Assembly (NCBI RefSeq): GCF_927798175.1
Contig: NZ_CAKMMP010000014.1
Coordinates: 1 to 64,000, forward strand
DNA length: 64,000 nt
DNA from: Paenibacillus sp. JJ-223
Lineage (GTDB): Bacteria; Bacillota; Bacilli; Paenibacillales; Paenibacillaceae
Direction: 5' to 3'
The position numbers and the translations under genes are program-made. Position 1 is the first letter of the stretch. The number at the start of each line of letters is the position of its first letter. This document shows, piece after piece, positions 28,055-36,753 of the stretch. Below the pieces are notes generated by a model, which was not told the DNA's origin, made no database searches, and saw only the letters and a program-made list of their open reading frames with translations.

Positions 28055-28156
28055 CTGTCCCGGTCACCCCTGCACATTTTACCAAACCATTTTAAAAAAT
28101 TGTTCATTTGCCTGAAAAGCTTACGTTCTTTTTGCCGGGACTCACTCCCTGTGCAA

Positions 28157-28194
28157 CAAAAAAACAGGACCAGACTATGCCATGGCCCTGTTTG
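28157..28194 (-). terminator. intrinsic terminator of asnS-dnaD
   Basis: On the minus strand AAACAGGGCCA pairs with TGGTCCTGTTT and is followed by seven T, about 35 bases past the dnaD stop. Confidence 0.85.
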
Positions 28195-28228
28195 TGCACG
28201 AATCTAACGATTATGAAGGGATCTCGGA

Positions 28229-28948
28229 TTAGCGCCCGCCGCTGCGGAAACGCTGGGTATACGCTTTGGCGTCCTGGGCGGTTTTGACCCGATTCCTGCT
28301 CCATTCCAGCAAAATGCGATCGATGTACCGGAAGTGAACCTTCCCTGCAAATACCGCTTCTTTCAACGCCATCAAAATCAGCTCTTCCGGATAGCGGTCC
28401 TGGTCCAGCCAGCCCGAGATCGTCTCGCACTCCATCGGGGAGAGGGGACGACCAAACTCCTTCTCGAAAATGGAGAACATGTTGCGTTCTTCCTCTTCTA
28501 TTTGAACACTGTTCGAATTCGGTCGTACGTTGTCAAAGCTTCGCGCATTTTGGCTTGTTTTGCTCTCTTCCGCCAAACATGCCGCAAGCTTGGCGTACAG
28601 GCCGTACAGATCGTAACGCTCATATTGGATGTCGCGGTCCTCGTCCTGATATTCCTCAATGCGGATATAACCGTCCTTCATCAATCGCTGCAGCATTCTC
28701 GCGATGCCCTCGGGAGGTTGTCCCGTACGTAGCGCGAGCTCTTCCAGCGTTGGGAATGCATTGAATTCCACTTGACGGAATCCAAGCAATTGGACGAGCA
28801 GAAGCACCTCTGCATCCGTTAATCCCAACTGATGGTAATAGCGAAGCAGCGCGTATGGCAATGGGACAGTCCCCGATGCCATGCCGTACGCCATGCCGCC
28901 AACCCAGTCGTTGGCGCCGAATTCCCCCATCATGCCACGGTTCAGCAT
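28229..28948 (-). CDS. dnaD: DnaD-family primosomal protein
   Basis: A 239-residue replication-initiation and restart protein. The N-terminal winged-helix domain (about 15-125: PLPYALLRYYHQLGLTDAEV then PTLEELALRTGQ) and the C-terminal DnaD/DnaB2 domain (about 155-225: MFSIFEKEFGRPLSPMECE...WLDQDRYPEELILMALKEAV) are both present. The start codon overlaps the asnS stop (TAATG), suggesting coupled translation, since no good ribosome binding site precedes it. asnS-dnaD order is the same as in B. subtilis, but nth is displaced. Confidence 0.95.
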   Translation of the reverse strand: MLNRGMMGEFGANDWVGGMAYGMASGTVPLPYALLRYYHQLGLTDAEVLLLVQLLGFRQVEFNAFPTLEELALRTGQPPEGIARMLQRLMKDGYIRIEEYQDEDRDIQYERYDLYGLYAKLAACLAEESKTSQNARSFDNVRPNSNSVQIEEEERNMFSIFEKEFGRPLSPMECETISGWLDQDRYPEELILMALKEAVFAGKVHFRYIDRILLEWSRNRVKTAQDAKAYTQRFRSGGR

Positions 28949-30243
28949 TAAGGGTACAGACGATACAGCATGCGCGGGAATGGAATCGTCTCACGCACAT
29001 GATCCAAACCGCAGATCCAAGCTACCGTCCGCTCCAATCCCAGACCGAAGCCGGAGTGCGGAACCGATCCGTATTTGCGCAAATCCATGTACCATTGATA
29101 CGCCTCTTCGGACAATTTATGCTCCTCAAAGCGCTGCTGCATCAGTTCAGGGTCATCGATCCGCTGCGATCCGCCGATGATCTCGCCATAACCTTCCGGC
29201 GCAATCATGTCTGCGCAGAGAACAACCTCCGGACGATTCGGATCCGGTTTCATGTAGAATGCCTTGATTTCGGCCGGATAATGCGTAATGAATACCGGTG
29301 TTTCATATTTCTCGGCAATCGCCGTTTCATGCGGGGCACCGAAGTCTTCTCCCCAAGGAATATCGAAGCCTTGTCCGTTCAGGAACTCGATCGCTTCATC
29401 ATACGTAATGCGCGGGAACGGAGCGATTACGCGTTCCAGCTTGGATACGTCGCGTCCGATCGTTTCCAGCTCGGTACGGCAGTTTTTCAGCACGGACTGT
29501 ACCACGTGAGCGATGAAACGCTCTTGCACGCGCAAGTTTTCTTCATGATCTACAAACGCCATTTCCGGCTCGATCATCCAGAACTCGATCAGATGGCGGC
29601 GCGTTTTCGATTTTTCGGCACGGAATGTCGGCCCGAACGAATACACTTTGCCGAGTGCCATCGCAGCCGCTTCCATGTAAAGCTGACCGCTTTGCGTCAA
29701 ATAAGCATCCTCGTCGAAATATTTGATGTGGAACAGGTTCGTCGTTCCTTCCGCGGACGAAGGTGTCAGGATCGGAGGATCAACCAAAGTGAATCCGTTA
29801 TCATCAAAAAACTGCTGAACAGCGCGCACGATTTCGGCGCGGACGATCATGATCGCGCGTTGTTTCGGGGAACGCAGCCACAGATGGCGATGATCCATCA
29901 GAAAATCGACCCCGTGCTCCTTCGGCGTGATTGGATAGTTTTCGGTCAAATGGATGATCTCGATGCCCGTTACCGTCATCTCATAGCCGGAATTGCTGCG
30001 CGGCTCTTCGCGAATAATGCCGGTCACGTACAAGGAGCTCTCTTGCGTCAAGCTTTTAGCGTCGTTCCAGAGTTGTTCGCTAACTTCGCTTTTGACAACG
30101 ACCCCTTGAATATATCCCGTTCCATCGCGCAGTTGCAAAAACTGGATTTTGCCGCTGGAGCGTTTGTTGTTGATCCAGGCACCGATCGTTACGGTTTCGC
30201 CCACATGCTCGTTCACGTTACGAATAACACAATTCGTAGTCAT
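28948..30243 (-). CDS. asnS: asparaginyl-tRNA synthetase
   Basis: Class IIb aminoacyl-tRNA synthetase charging tRNA-Asn; 431 residues. It has the OB-fold anticodon domain (about 10-105: VTIGAWINNKRSSGKIQFLQ) and the catalytic core with motif 2 (FRAEKSKTRRHLIEFWMIEPE) and motif 3 (GFGLGLERTVAWI). The ATG at 30243 is chosen because AAGGAG lies 9 bases upstream; the ATG six bases earlier is too close. A hairpin (GCAGGCAAACGCCTGC) in the 100-base gap after ackA lacks a clear T-run, so separation from ackA is uncertain. Confidence 0.97.
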   Translation of the reverse strand: MTTNCVIRNVNEHVGETVTIGAWINNKRSSGKIQFLQLRDGTGYIQGVVVKSEVSEQLWNDAKSLTQESSLYVTGIIREEPRSNSGYEMTVTGIEIIHLTENYPITPKEHGVDFLMDHRHLWLRSPKQRAIMIVRAEIVRAVQQFFDDNGFTLVDPPILTPSSAEGTTNLFHIKYFDEDAYLTQSGQLYMEAAAMALGKVYSFGPTFRAEKSKTRRHLIEFWMIEPEMAFVDHEENLRVQERFIAHVVQSVLKNCRTELETIGRDVSKLERVIAPFPRITYDEAIEFLNGQGFDIPWGEDFGAPHETAIAEKYETPVFITHYPAEIKAFYMKPDPNRPEVVLCADMIAPEGYGEIIGGSQRIDDPELMQQRFEEHKLSEEAYQWYMDLRKYGSVPHSGFGLGLERTVAWICGLDHVRETIPFPRMLYRLYP

Positions 30244-30343
30244 GCCCATATCTCTCCTTGATTCCTGAATTTGAAAATGCAGCAGGCAGGCGTTTGCCTG
30301 CCCCTGCACTTCCTGATGCTGCTATATCCACTTTACAATCCAA

Positions 30344-31549
30344 TTACTTGGAATTCAATACGATTCGATGCGTATCTCTCGCAATCACCAATTCTTCATT
30401 GGTCGGAATAACCAAAACTTCCACTTTGGAGTTTGCAGTCGTGATTCGGCGAGGTTCGCCCGAACGGATGGCATTCAATGCTTCATCCAGCTCAACGCCC
30501 AAATATGTCAGCTGCTCACATACTTTCTGACGCAGCACCACAGAGTTTTCCCCGACTCCGGCCGTAAAGACGATGACGTCGACGCCATTCATTGCAGCGG
30601 CATAAGAACCGATGTATTTGCGCAGACGGTACTCGTACATTTCGAAAGCGAGCGTGGAATTGGCATCTCCGTTTTCCATGCCTTCCGTGATTTCGCGCAT
30701 GTCGCTGCTGATGCCGGAAATGGCAAGCAAACCGCTATGTTTGTTCAACATGGAGCTGACTTCGCTTACGCTCAGTTCTTCCTTGTTCATGACGTATGGA
30801 ACGATCGCCGGATCAAGGTCACCGCTGCGCGTTCCCATCATCAAGCCTTCCAGCGGTGTCATCCCCATCGATGTATCCACGGAAACCCCGCCTTTAACCG
30901 CTGTTACGCTGCCGCCGTTACCGATATGGCAAGTGATGATTTTCAGATCTTCCAGCGGACGGTTCAGATATTCCGCCGCAGTCTTGCTTACGTAATCATG
31001 GGAAGTACCATGGGCACCGTAGCGACGAACTTTGTATTTTTTGTAAAGCACGCGCGGAATGGCATACAAATAAGCCTTTTCAGGCATCGTTTGGTGGAAC
31101 GCCGTATCGAATACCATGACTTGCGGAACGCCAGGCATGTTCGTTTCAGCCGCGCGAATCCCCATCATGGCAGCCGGGTTGTGCAGCGGCGCCAGATCGA
31201 ACAAACGGCGAATCTCGGACTTCGCTTCAGAATCAACCAGCGCGGATGCCTTGAACGCTTCCCCGCCGTGAACGACGCGGTGGCCGACGGCTTCGATCTC
31301 TTCGACCGATTTCAGGACGCCGTATTCCGCATGGGTAAGCATGTCGATAACTTTGCGGATCGCCGTGGTGTGTTCCAAAATTTCGCTGACCTCCGTTACG
31401 TCCTCGAAACCTGTCGGTTTATGGGTCAGAATCGAAGAATCCATGCCGATCCGTTCAACGAGTCCTTTGGCCAATACGGATTCATCCGTCATGTCGTACA
31501 ATTGATATTTAAGCGAGGAACTTCCCGCATTGATTACGAGTAATTTCAC
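30344..31549 (-). CDS. ackA: acetate kinase
   Basis: Interconverts acetyl phosphate and ADP with acetate and ATP in overflow and fermentative metabolism. The 401-residue protein has the ASKHA-fold motifs INAGSSSLKYQL at the N-terminus, VVHGGEAF, FDTAFHQTMP, GAHGTSHDYVS and CHIGNGGSVTAV. The start is GTG at 31549, overlapping the end of the upstream dehydrogenase gene by 4 bases. Close relatives include propionate kinases, but length and motifs favour acetate kinase. No phosphotransacetylase gene is adjacent. Confidence 0.94.
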   Translation of the reverse strand: MKLLVINAGSSSLKYQLYDMTDESVLAKGLVERIGMDSSILTHKPTGFEDVTEVSEILEHTTAIRKVIDMLTHAEYGVLKSVEEIEAVGHRVVHGGEAFKASALVDSEAKSEIRRLFDLAPLHNPAAMMGIRAAETNMPGVPQVMVFDTAFHQTMPEKAYLYAIPRVLYKKYKVRRYGAHGTSHDYVSKTAAEYLNRPLEDLKIITCHIGNGGSVTAVKGGVSVDTSMGMTPLEGLMMGTRSGDLDPAIVPYVMNKEELSVSEVSSMLNKHSGLLAISGISSDMREITEGMENGDANSTLAFEMYEYRLRKYIGSYAAAMNGVDVIVFTAGVGENSVVLRQKVCEQLTYLGVELDEALNAIRSGEPRRITTANSKVEVLVIPTNEELVIARDTHRIVLNSK

Positions 31550-32418
31550 AGCCGGTCACCATCCTTGTCGTACTTGAAGAAGCCTTCGCCCGTTTTCACG
31601 CCGAGATGTCCGGCGCGCACCATTTTTTTGAGCACGGTGGAAGGACGATATTTCAGTTCGCCGAATTCGCGGAACATTCTCTCCAGAGCCGCTTCAACGG
31701 AATCCAAACCGAAACGATCGGCCATTTCGAGCGGTCCATGCTGGAAGTTGTATCCGATGCGCATCGCGTCATCGATGTCCTCTGCGGAAGCGACGCCTTC
31801 CTGCAGAACGTGCAGCGCTTCGTTAATCAGAAGGCAGATCAGGCGGGAAGTAACGAATCCAGGGGATTCATAGATCATGACGCCTTTTTTGTCCAGGACC
31901 TCTTCAACGAACCTTCTGGTTTCGTCAAAGGTGCCGTCCGAAGTTTTCAACCCGCGAATAAGTTCTACAAGATCAACCCGGGATACCGGGTGAATGAAGT
32001 GCATGCCAATAACACGCTCCGGATATTTGGTCGAGCTGGCTAGCTCGGTCAAACTCAGCGTGGATGTGTTGCTTGCAAGAATGACGTTTGCAGGACAAAC
32101 TTCGTCCAGTTTGCTGAATACAGACTTTTTGGCTTCGAGATCCTCGGAAACCGTTTCGATCACCATATCGCAAGAACCCAGCTCGGCCAAGTGCGCTACC
32201 TTGGTAATCCGGGAGAGAATCAATTTTTTCTCGGCCTTCGTAATGGCCCATTTCTCCAGTTGTTTATCGAGGTTCGTCTCGATCATGTCGTAGGCATGAT
32301 CCAGCTTCTCCGCCGTTTTTTCTACCAGAAGCACATCCAGTCCTTTGGCTGCGAGCATTTGGGAAATCCCTTGCCCCATCGTGCCCCCGCCGACAACTCC
32401 TATTTTTTTGAAAAACAT
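31546..32418 (-). CDS. hbd: 3-hydroxyacyl-CoA dehydrogenase (3-hydroxybutyryl-CoA type)
   Basis: A 290-residue single-domain NAD-dependent dehydrogenase. The dinucleotide fold GVVGGGTMGQGIS is at residues 7-19, and the signature GMHFIHPVSRVDLVELI with the catalytic His is near 135-155. The length matches Hbd/PaaH rather than the large fused fatty-acid oxidation enzymes. It reduces acetoacetyl-CoA or oxidises 3-hydroxybutyryl-CoA; direction and pathway cannot be told from sequence. GGAG lies 8 bases before the ATG. It is coupled to ackA by a 4-base overlap. Confidence 0.9.
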   Translation of the reverse strand: MFFKKIGVVGGGTMGQGISQMLAAKGLDVLLVEKTAEKLDHAYDMIETNLDKQLEKWAITKAEKKLILSRITKVAHLAELGSCDMVIETVSEDLEAKKSVFSKLDEVCPANVILASNTSTLSLTELASSTKYPERVIGMHFIHPVSRVDLVELIRGLKTSDGTFDETRRFVEEVLDKKGVMIYESPGFVTSRLICLLINEALHVLQEGVASAEDIDDAMRIGYNFQHGPLEMADRFGLDSVEAALERMFREFGELKYRPSTVLKKMVRAGHLGVKTGEGFFKYDKDGDRL

Positions 32419-32454
32419 GGTTTCTGCTCCATCCTTTCGCTTCTCTATTTCTCT

Positions 32455-32482
32455 ATTGTACCCTGTTCGCCGAAAATTACAA
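32455..32482 (-). promoter_or_regulatory. promoter of the hbd-ackA operon
   Basis: On the minus strand TTGTAA (32482-32477), a 16-base spacer and TACAAT (32460-32455) lie 37 bases before the hbd start. Confidence 0.55.
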
Positions 32483-32525
32483 ATTTCGACCCAACAACTA
32501 ATAATATCTTAGCACGAGTAAAAAG

Positions 32526-32562
32526 TAAAAAAAAATAACCGGCATACATAAATTATGCCGGT
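32526..32562 (-). terminator. intrinsic terminator overlapping the end of the FtsH-like gene
   Basis: On the minus strand ACCGGCATAATTTATGTATGCCGGT is followed by ATTTTTTTTT. The stop codon of the FtsH-like gene lies inside the hairpin. Confidence 0.9.
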
Positions 32563-34055
32563 AAAAGGGCGTTGTCACGAAATTGACAACGAAATTGCTC
32601 CCCTGACAAAACTTCCTCCTTCATGAGGATATCCAGGGAGTTGTCGAAGATCGGTCTCTGTTCTTCAAGCAAGCGTTTCGTCTCATCCATCAGGCCCTGC
32701 AGAATCTCTTTATTTTCCCGCATCAGCTCTTCGGTCGTCACCATGTCCATGTTGACGATGCCAAGCGACGTCAACCCGGAAGACATCATCGTCTGCACGA
32801 CGTTGGTTGCCTGCTCGAAATCATTGCGCGATCCCGTACTGCGGCCGCCATAATACATCTCTTCGGCAGCTGCGCCGCCAAGCGCAATCATGATCTGTTC
32901 TTCCAAAAAACGTTTCGTATACAGGAATTGCTCCTGCTGAGGATTGTGCCGCACATATCCAAGAGCCTGTCCGCGAGGACTCAAGGCCACCTGGCTGACA
33001 CTTCCCGGCCGTACCAGTTCGGCCATAATAGCATGGCCCAATTCGTGAATGGCGACCCGTTTCTTCTCTTCCACCGTGGACTCGCGGTCGGTCTTTTCGC
33101 CCATCATGACCTTATCGATCGCCAAGGACAGGTGACGCTGTTCGATCAGCGGCAATCCTTCGCGCATCGCATAAATGGCCGCTTCGTTCATGACACTTTC
33201 CAACTGGGCTCCCGAAAATCCGTACGACTCCTCGGCCGTTTTCTCAAGGTCAACATCCTCTGTCAACGGCTTGTTGGCCGCGTGCAATTCCAGAATGTGC
33301 TTCCGTCCCTTCTTGTCGGGCAGATCAACCTGAATGTGACGGTCGAAGCGTCCAGGACGCGTGAGCGCACTGTCAAGCATCTCCTTGCGGTTGGTAGCTG
33401 CAATCAGCAAAATGCGCGGCGTGTCGGAGGAATAAATCCCGTCCATCTCGGTCAACAGCTGGTTGAGCGTCTGGTCGTATTCGCGTTGCTGGCCGCCTTC
33501 GCGTTTGCCGCCAATGACGTCGATCTCATCAATGAAAATAATGGCATTTTCCTTGTTTTCTTTGGCAGCACGCGTTTTTGCTTCACGGAACAAATCACGT
33601 ATTCTGCCGGCGCCGACGCCAACGTACATCTCAACGAACTCACTGCCCGATGCTGCTACGAACACGGAATCCGTATAGTGAGCCGCCGCTTTGGCCATCA
33701 GCGTTTTGCCCGTTCCCGGAGGCCCTGTCAACAAAATGCCCTTCAACGGCCGAATGCCGAACTTCCGAATCTCCTCGTGACGAATCAAAAAGTCCAGTGC
33801 TTCGCGCAGCTCTTGTTTGGCGCTGTCCTGACCACCGATTTCCTCAAAGGTGAGCTTGGAAGGCCCTTTTTTCTTGCGTTTTCGCTCTTGCCCGGCTCCA
33901 ACCGTGATTCCTCCGCGCATTTGCATCGTTAGAATCAGCGCTCCGACCAGCAAACCTGCAATGAGAACGGGAATGATATTAAACCCTATAAATGCGAGAA
34001 AAATCAGCAACACGGGTATGAATCCAATGATAATTTCCTTTGTCCATTTAGGCAT
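32553..34055 (-). CDS. FtsH-like membrane AAA+ metalloprotease, short form
   Basis: A 500-residue ATP-dependent membrane protease. Two membrane helices (about 8-45) are nearly continuous, so the extracytoplasmic domain of housekeeping FtsH is absent. Then come the AAA domain with Walker A GPPGTGKT (111-118), Walker B IIFIDE (172-177), the second-region motif TRPGRFDR, and the zinc protease motif HELGH (337-341) with a later acidic ligand near NDFEQATN. All catalytic residues appear intact. Housekeeping FtsH is 600-650 residues and lies near hpt/tilS, so this is a paralogue with specialised substrates. It overlaps the upstream anchored-protein gene by 8 bases. Confidence 0.88.
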   Translation of the reverse strand: MPKWTKEIIIGFIPVLLIFLAFIGFNIIPVLIAGLLVGALILTMQMRGGITVGAGQERKRKKKGPSKLTFEEIGGQDSAKQELREALDFLIRHEEIRKFGIRPLKGILLTGPPGTGKTLMAKAAAHYTDSVFVAASGSEFVEMYVGVGAGRIRDLFREAKTRAAKENKENAIIFIDEIDVIGGKREGGQQREYDQTLNQLLTEMDGIYSSDTPRILLIAATNRKEMLDSALTRPGRFDRHIQVDLPDKKGRKHILELHAANKPLTEDVDLEKTAEESYGFSGAQLESVMNEAAIYAMREGLPLIEQRHLSLAIDKVMMGEKTDRESTVEEKKRVAIHELGHAIMAELVRPGSVSQVALSPRGQALGYVRHNPQQEQFLYTKRFLEEQIMIALGGAAAEEMYYGGRSTGSRNDFEQATNVVQTMMSSGLTSLGIVNMDMVTTEELMRENKEILQGLMDETKRLLEEQRPIFDNSLDILMKEEVLSGEQFRCQFRDNALLPA

Positions 34056-34575
34056 TCGGCCACACTCCTATCTGTCCCGGAACACGCGGCAAAATGACAA
34101 ACTTGCTCGCATTTCCGTCCCTGAGGCTAACGTATACGTTTTTATCGTCCATCGCTGTATTGACCTTAATGCCGCCTGTAGCCATCTTGCTCAGCGTTGG
34201 CGTAATTTCAGCATACTGTTTGTTTTCCATAGCCTGAGCCACGGTGAACAACGCCTCTCCCCACCAGTTGTCAAGCGTTTCGTTGGAACGGTCGACGACG
34301 TCCAGTTTGATGGAACGTGAACCGATTAAGGTTTGTCCTTCTTTATGAATATATTGAACCAGCTTGCCCAGATCGACATCCGGCTGCAAATCAAGTTTCA
34401 ACAACACGTCATTGCGGTTAATGGTTATTTGAGCGTCTTTGACCCCGTCATACTGGGTCACCATTTTTTCAATGGGGTTATGCACGGCAACCTGACGATA
34501 TGCAAACCAACCTCCAAACAATACGACGGCTGAAATCACGACAGTTAAAGCAATAGGCAATACTTTTAACTTCAA
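34048..34575 (-). CDS. membrane-anchored hypothetical protein in operon with FtsH-like protease
   Basis: A 175-residue protein with one N-terminal membrane anchor (about 3-28, VLPIALTVVISAVVLFGGWF) and an outer domain of about 145 residues with alternating beta strands. I do not recognise the family. The start is TTG at 34575, chosen because GGAGGGG is exactly 8 bases upstream; the in-frame ATG at 34605 has no such site. The gene overlaps the FtsH-like gene by 8 bases, so it may be an adaptor or substrate of that protease; this is inference. Confidence 0.75.
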   Translation of the reverse strand: MKLKVLPIALTVVISAVVLFGGWFAYRQVAVHNPIEKMVTQYDGVKDAQITINRNDVLLKLDLQPDVDLGKLVQYIHKEGQTLIGSRSIKLDVVDRSNETLDNWWGEALFTVAQAMENKQYAEITPTLSKMATGGIKVNTAMDDKNVYVSLRDGNASKFVILPRVPGQIGVWPNA

Positions 34576-34818
34576 GTGTGCTTCCCCTCCAAAATTAGCC
34601 CGCATGAATCCATACAGGGCGTTGTATAGTCATCTGCGGAAATGCTGCAAGCCGACAAGCACGTGCATCTTGCTAAAATTCCAGCATTTCCGTCATTCGA
34701 ATTTGCACAACAAGTACATATCTGAGTATATCACATCGTATATACGATTTCGAAGGCGATTATTTGAAGAATTTATTAATTTTAACTACTTAAATCCAAA
34801 ATTTTCATCAAAGTACGG

Positions 34819-34856
34819 CAAACAACCGATCAGCAACATTCGCTGTCGGTTGTTTG
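34819..34856 (-). terminator. hairpin after tseB, possible terminator without T-run
   Basis: CAAACAACCGA pairs with TCGGTTGTTTG, and inside it CAGC pairs with GCTG. No T-run follows on either strand, so its role as a terminator is uncertain. Confidence 0.45.
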
Positions 34857-34868
34857 GTCGTAAGCATG

Positions 34869-35405
34869 TCAGCTGTTCGGAATCGTATATACCAGATCCA
34901 CTTGCTCCCCATTGCTAAAACGATAGAAACGATAATAACTGTGTGTATCATCATGATAATAAACTTGCCATACATAAATGCCGTTCACGACGCCAGGCAG
35001 GATTCGCTTGATTTCGCCATTCGGGACTTCGGAAGCGAATCTTTGGCGAATTTGAGCTTCGGACATTCCGTTCTGCAGCAGCTCGCTATGCACTGCCCCC
35101 GCCCCGGACAACGGTTTCCCCGTCTCGTCGAACTTGACCCACACAATGACGTCCTGGTTATCCTTATTGGTGCCGCTCAGCGTCCAATAGATGCTGTCTT
35201 CGCCCTCTTTCTGTCCCCATACGAATTTTTGAAAATTATCGTAGGACGTCAGCTCCAGCTGCTGCTGGGCGGCCTGCAGGGCGAGCGCCTCCTGATTGCG
35301 CTGGTCCTTGGTCACATAGACGTAATAGCGCTGCAATACAATCAACGCCACGATCAGGATCAGCAGCGATATCCATATCCACTTTTTCTTTTTCTTTTTC
35401 TTCAA
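34869..35405 (-). CDS. tseB: TseB/YpmB-like single-pass membrane protein
   Basis: A 178-residue protein. A poly-lysine cytoplasmic start is followed by one membrane helix (about 9-30, IWISLLILIVALIVL) and an outer domain of about 140 residues with the pattern of tandem TseB-like (cystatin-fold, formerly DUF5590) modules. B. subtilis TseB (YpmB) modulates the PBP2A cell-wall elongation machinery and lies between dinG and asnS, as here. The start is TTG at 35405, 8 bases after AAGGGAG; an upstream in-frame ATG lies within the 3' end of mtaD and has no ribosome binding site. Confidence 0.82.
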   Translation of the reverse strand: MKKKKKKKWIWISLLILIVALIVLQRYYVYVTKDQRNQEALALQAAQQQLELTSYDNFQKFVWGQKEGEDSIYWTLSGTNKDNQDVIVWVKFDETGKPLSGAGAVHSELLQNGMSEAQIRQRFASEVPNGEIKRILPGVVNGIYVWQVYYHDDTHSYYRFYRFSNGEQVDLVYTIPNS

Positions 35406-35448
35406 AAGCCGAACTCCCTTTCCCTGATGAGGCTGCGCCCATGAGAAA

Positions 35449-36753
35449 TTAACGGGCGAGCAGGCCCTCAAACGCCGATTGAGCTTCACGCAAAATGCGT
35501 TCCTCGTCCATCGTCAGGCACTCGCCATGTTTCACCACTTGTTTGCCATCTACCCACACATGCTCCACGTCTTTGGCCGACGCCGAATAAATGGCATGGG
35601 AAATCAGATCGGTATGCGGGTACAGATGAGGCTGGTCTATGTTGACCCCGATGAAATCCGCCTTCATTCCCGCTTCAAGCAAGCCGGTATTGTCGAGGAA
35701 AATCGAGCGTGCTCCGTATGCCGTTCCAAGCAGAAGCGCTTCGCCGGCCGGAACCGCAGTCGGATCACCGGACACGCCTTTATGAATCAATGCCGCCAGA
35801 CGCATCTCTTCAAACATGTCCAAATTGTTATTGCTCGCCGGTCCGTCTGTTCCCAAAGAAACGGTCACGCCCGCTTTCAGCAGCTCAGGAACTCGCGCAA
35901 TGCCGGAAGCCAGCTTCAGATTGCTGCCCGGATTATGAGATACTCCAACGTTATGGCGAGCCAAAATCTCGATTTCCTCATCGTTTAAATGCACAGCATG
36001 AGCCACGAGGGAAGGCCGCGAGAAAAAGCCAAGCTTCTCCAAGTGCGCTACAGGACGCAGACCGTAATCGGTCACGTTCTGTTCCACTTCGCGCAGCGTT
36101 TCGGACATATGGGTATGAAGCGGCAAATTCAGATCATGGGCAACCTGCACAAACTTTTCTATGTAATCCGGAGGGCACGTATAAGGCGCATGCGGAGACA
36201 TTACGGCAGTAATCCGTCCATTTGCCTTCCCGTTCCAGTCGCGGGCAAACGCAGCCGCTTCGCCGAGCTTGTGCTTCTGTTCCTCTTCGGAGCAAAGACC
36301 GATGACGCCGCGAGCGAGCGCTGCACGAATGCCGGATTGCTCCACGACTTTGGCAACCTGATCCATGTGATCATACATGTCCAGAAAAGCCGTCGTTCCT
36401 CCTTTGAGCATCTCAAGCACCGACAAGGACGCCCCCCAATAAACGTCCTCAGACGTCATTTTCGCCTCCATCGGCCACATTTTCTCCTGCAGCCATACCT
36501 GCAGCGCCAGATCATCCCCGTGGCCTCTCAGCAGCGACATGGCGGCATGTCCGTGCGTATTGATCAAACCTGGCAGGAAGAGCAATCCTTTTCCGTCCAC
36601 TTTCGGCAGGCTTTCATCTTCTGCCGGCAAGGATTCGCCGATATACTGAATTTTGTCGTCTTCCACCACCATGTATCCTTGAACCACGTTCCATTCCAAA
36701 CCTTTGTTTACGGCGAATTTGCCGTTGTGTATAACCCATTTATTTGTCGTCAT
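35449..36753 (-). CDS. mtaD: 5-methylthioadenosine/S-adenosylhomocysteine deaminase
   Basis: Zinc amidohydrolase of 434 residues. Metal-site and catalytic motifs are NTHGHAAMSLLRG near 65, LHTHMSE near 210, HAVHL near 240 and GTDGPASNNNLDMF near 295. MtaD enzymes deaminate methylthioadenosine and S-adenosylhomocysteine to the inosine analogues. The SSN family also contains other deaminases, so substrate is probable, not certain. The ATG at 36753 is chosen for its GGAAAGGA site; it overlaps the end of rex by 14 bases. With mtn genes elsewhere in the window, the cell may have two ways to process methylthioadenosine. Confidence 0.87.
   Translation of the reverse strand: MTTNKWVIHNGKFAVNKGLEWNVVQGYMVVEDDKIQYIGESLPAEDESLPKVDGKGLLFLPGLINTHGHAAMSLLRGHGDDLALQVWLQEKMWPMEAKMTSEDVYWGASLSVLEMLKGGTTAFLDMYDHMDQVAKVVEQSGIRAALARGVIGLCSEEEQKHKLGEAAAFARDWNGKANGRITAVMSPHAPYTCPPDYIEKFVQVAHDLNLPLHTHMSETLREVEQNVTDYGLRPVAHLEKLGFFSRPSLVAHAVHLNDEEIEILARHNVGVSHNPGSNLKLASGIARVPELLKAGVTVSLGTDGPASNNNLDMFEEMRLAALIHKGVSGDPTAVPAGEALLLGTAYGARSIFLDNTGLLEAGMKADFIGVNIDQPHLYPHTDLISHAIYSASAKDVEHVWVDGKQVVKHGECLTMDEERILREAQSAFEGLLAR

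Noticed and set aside
32419..32552. Search for a Rex operator near hbd-ackA because of the nearby rex gene.
   Set aside because: No TTGTGAANNNNTTCACAA-like sequence was seen between hbd and the FtsH-like gene.
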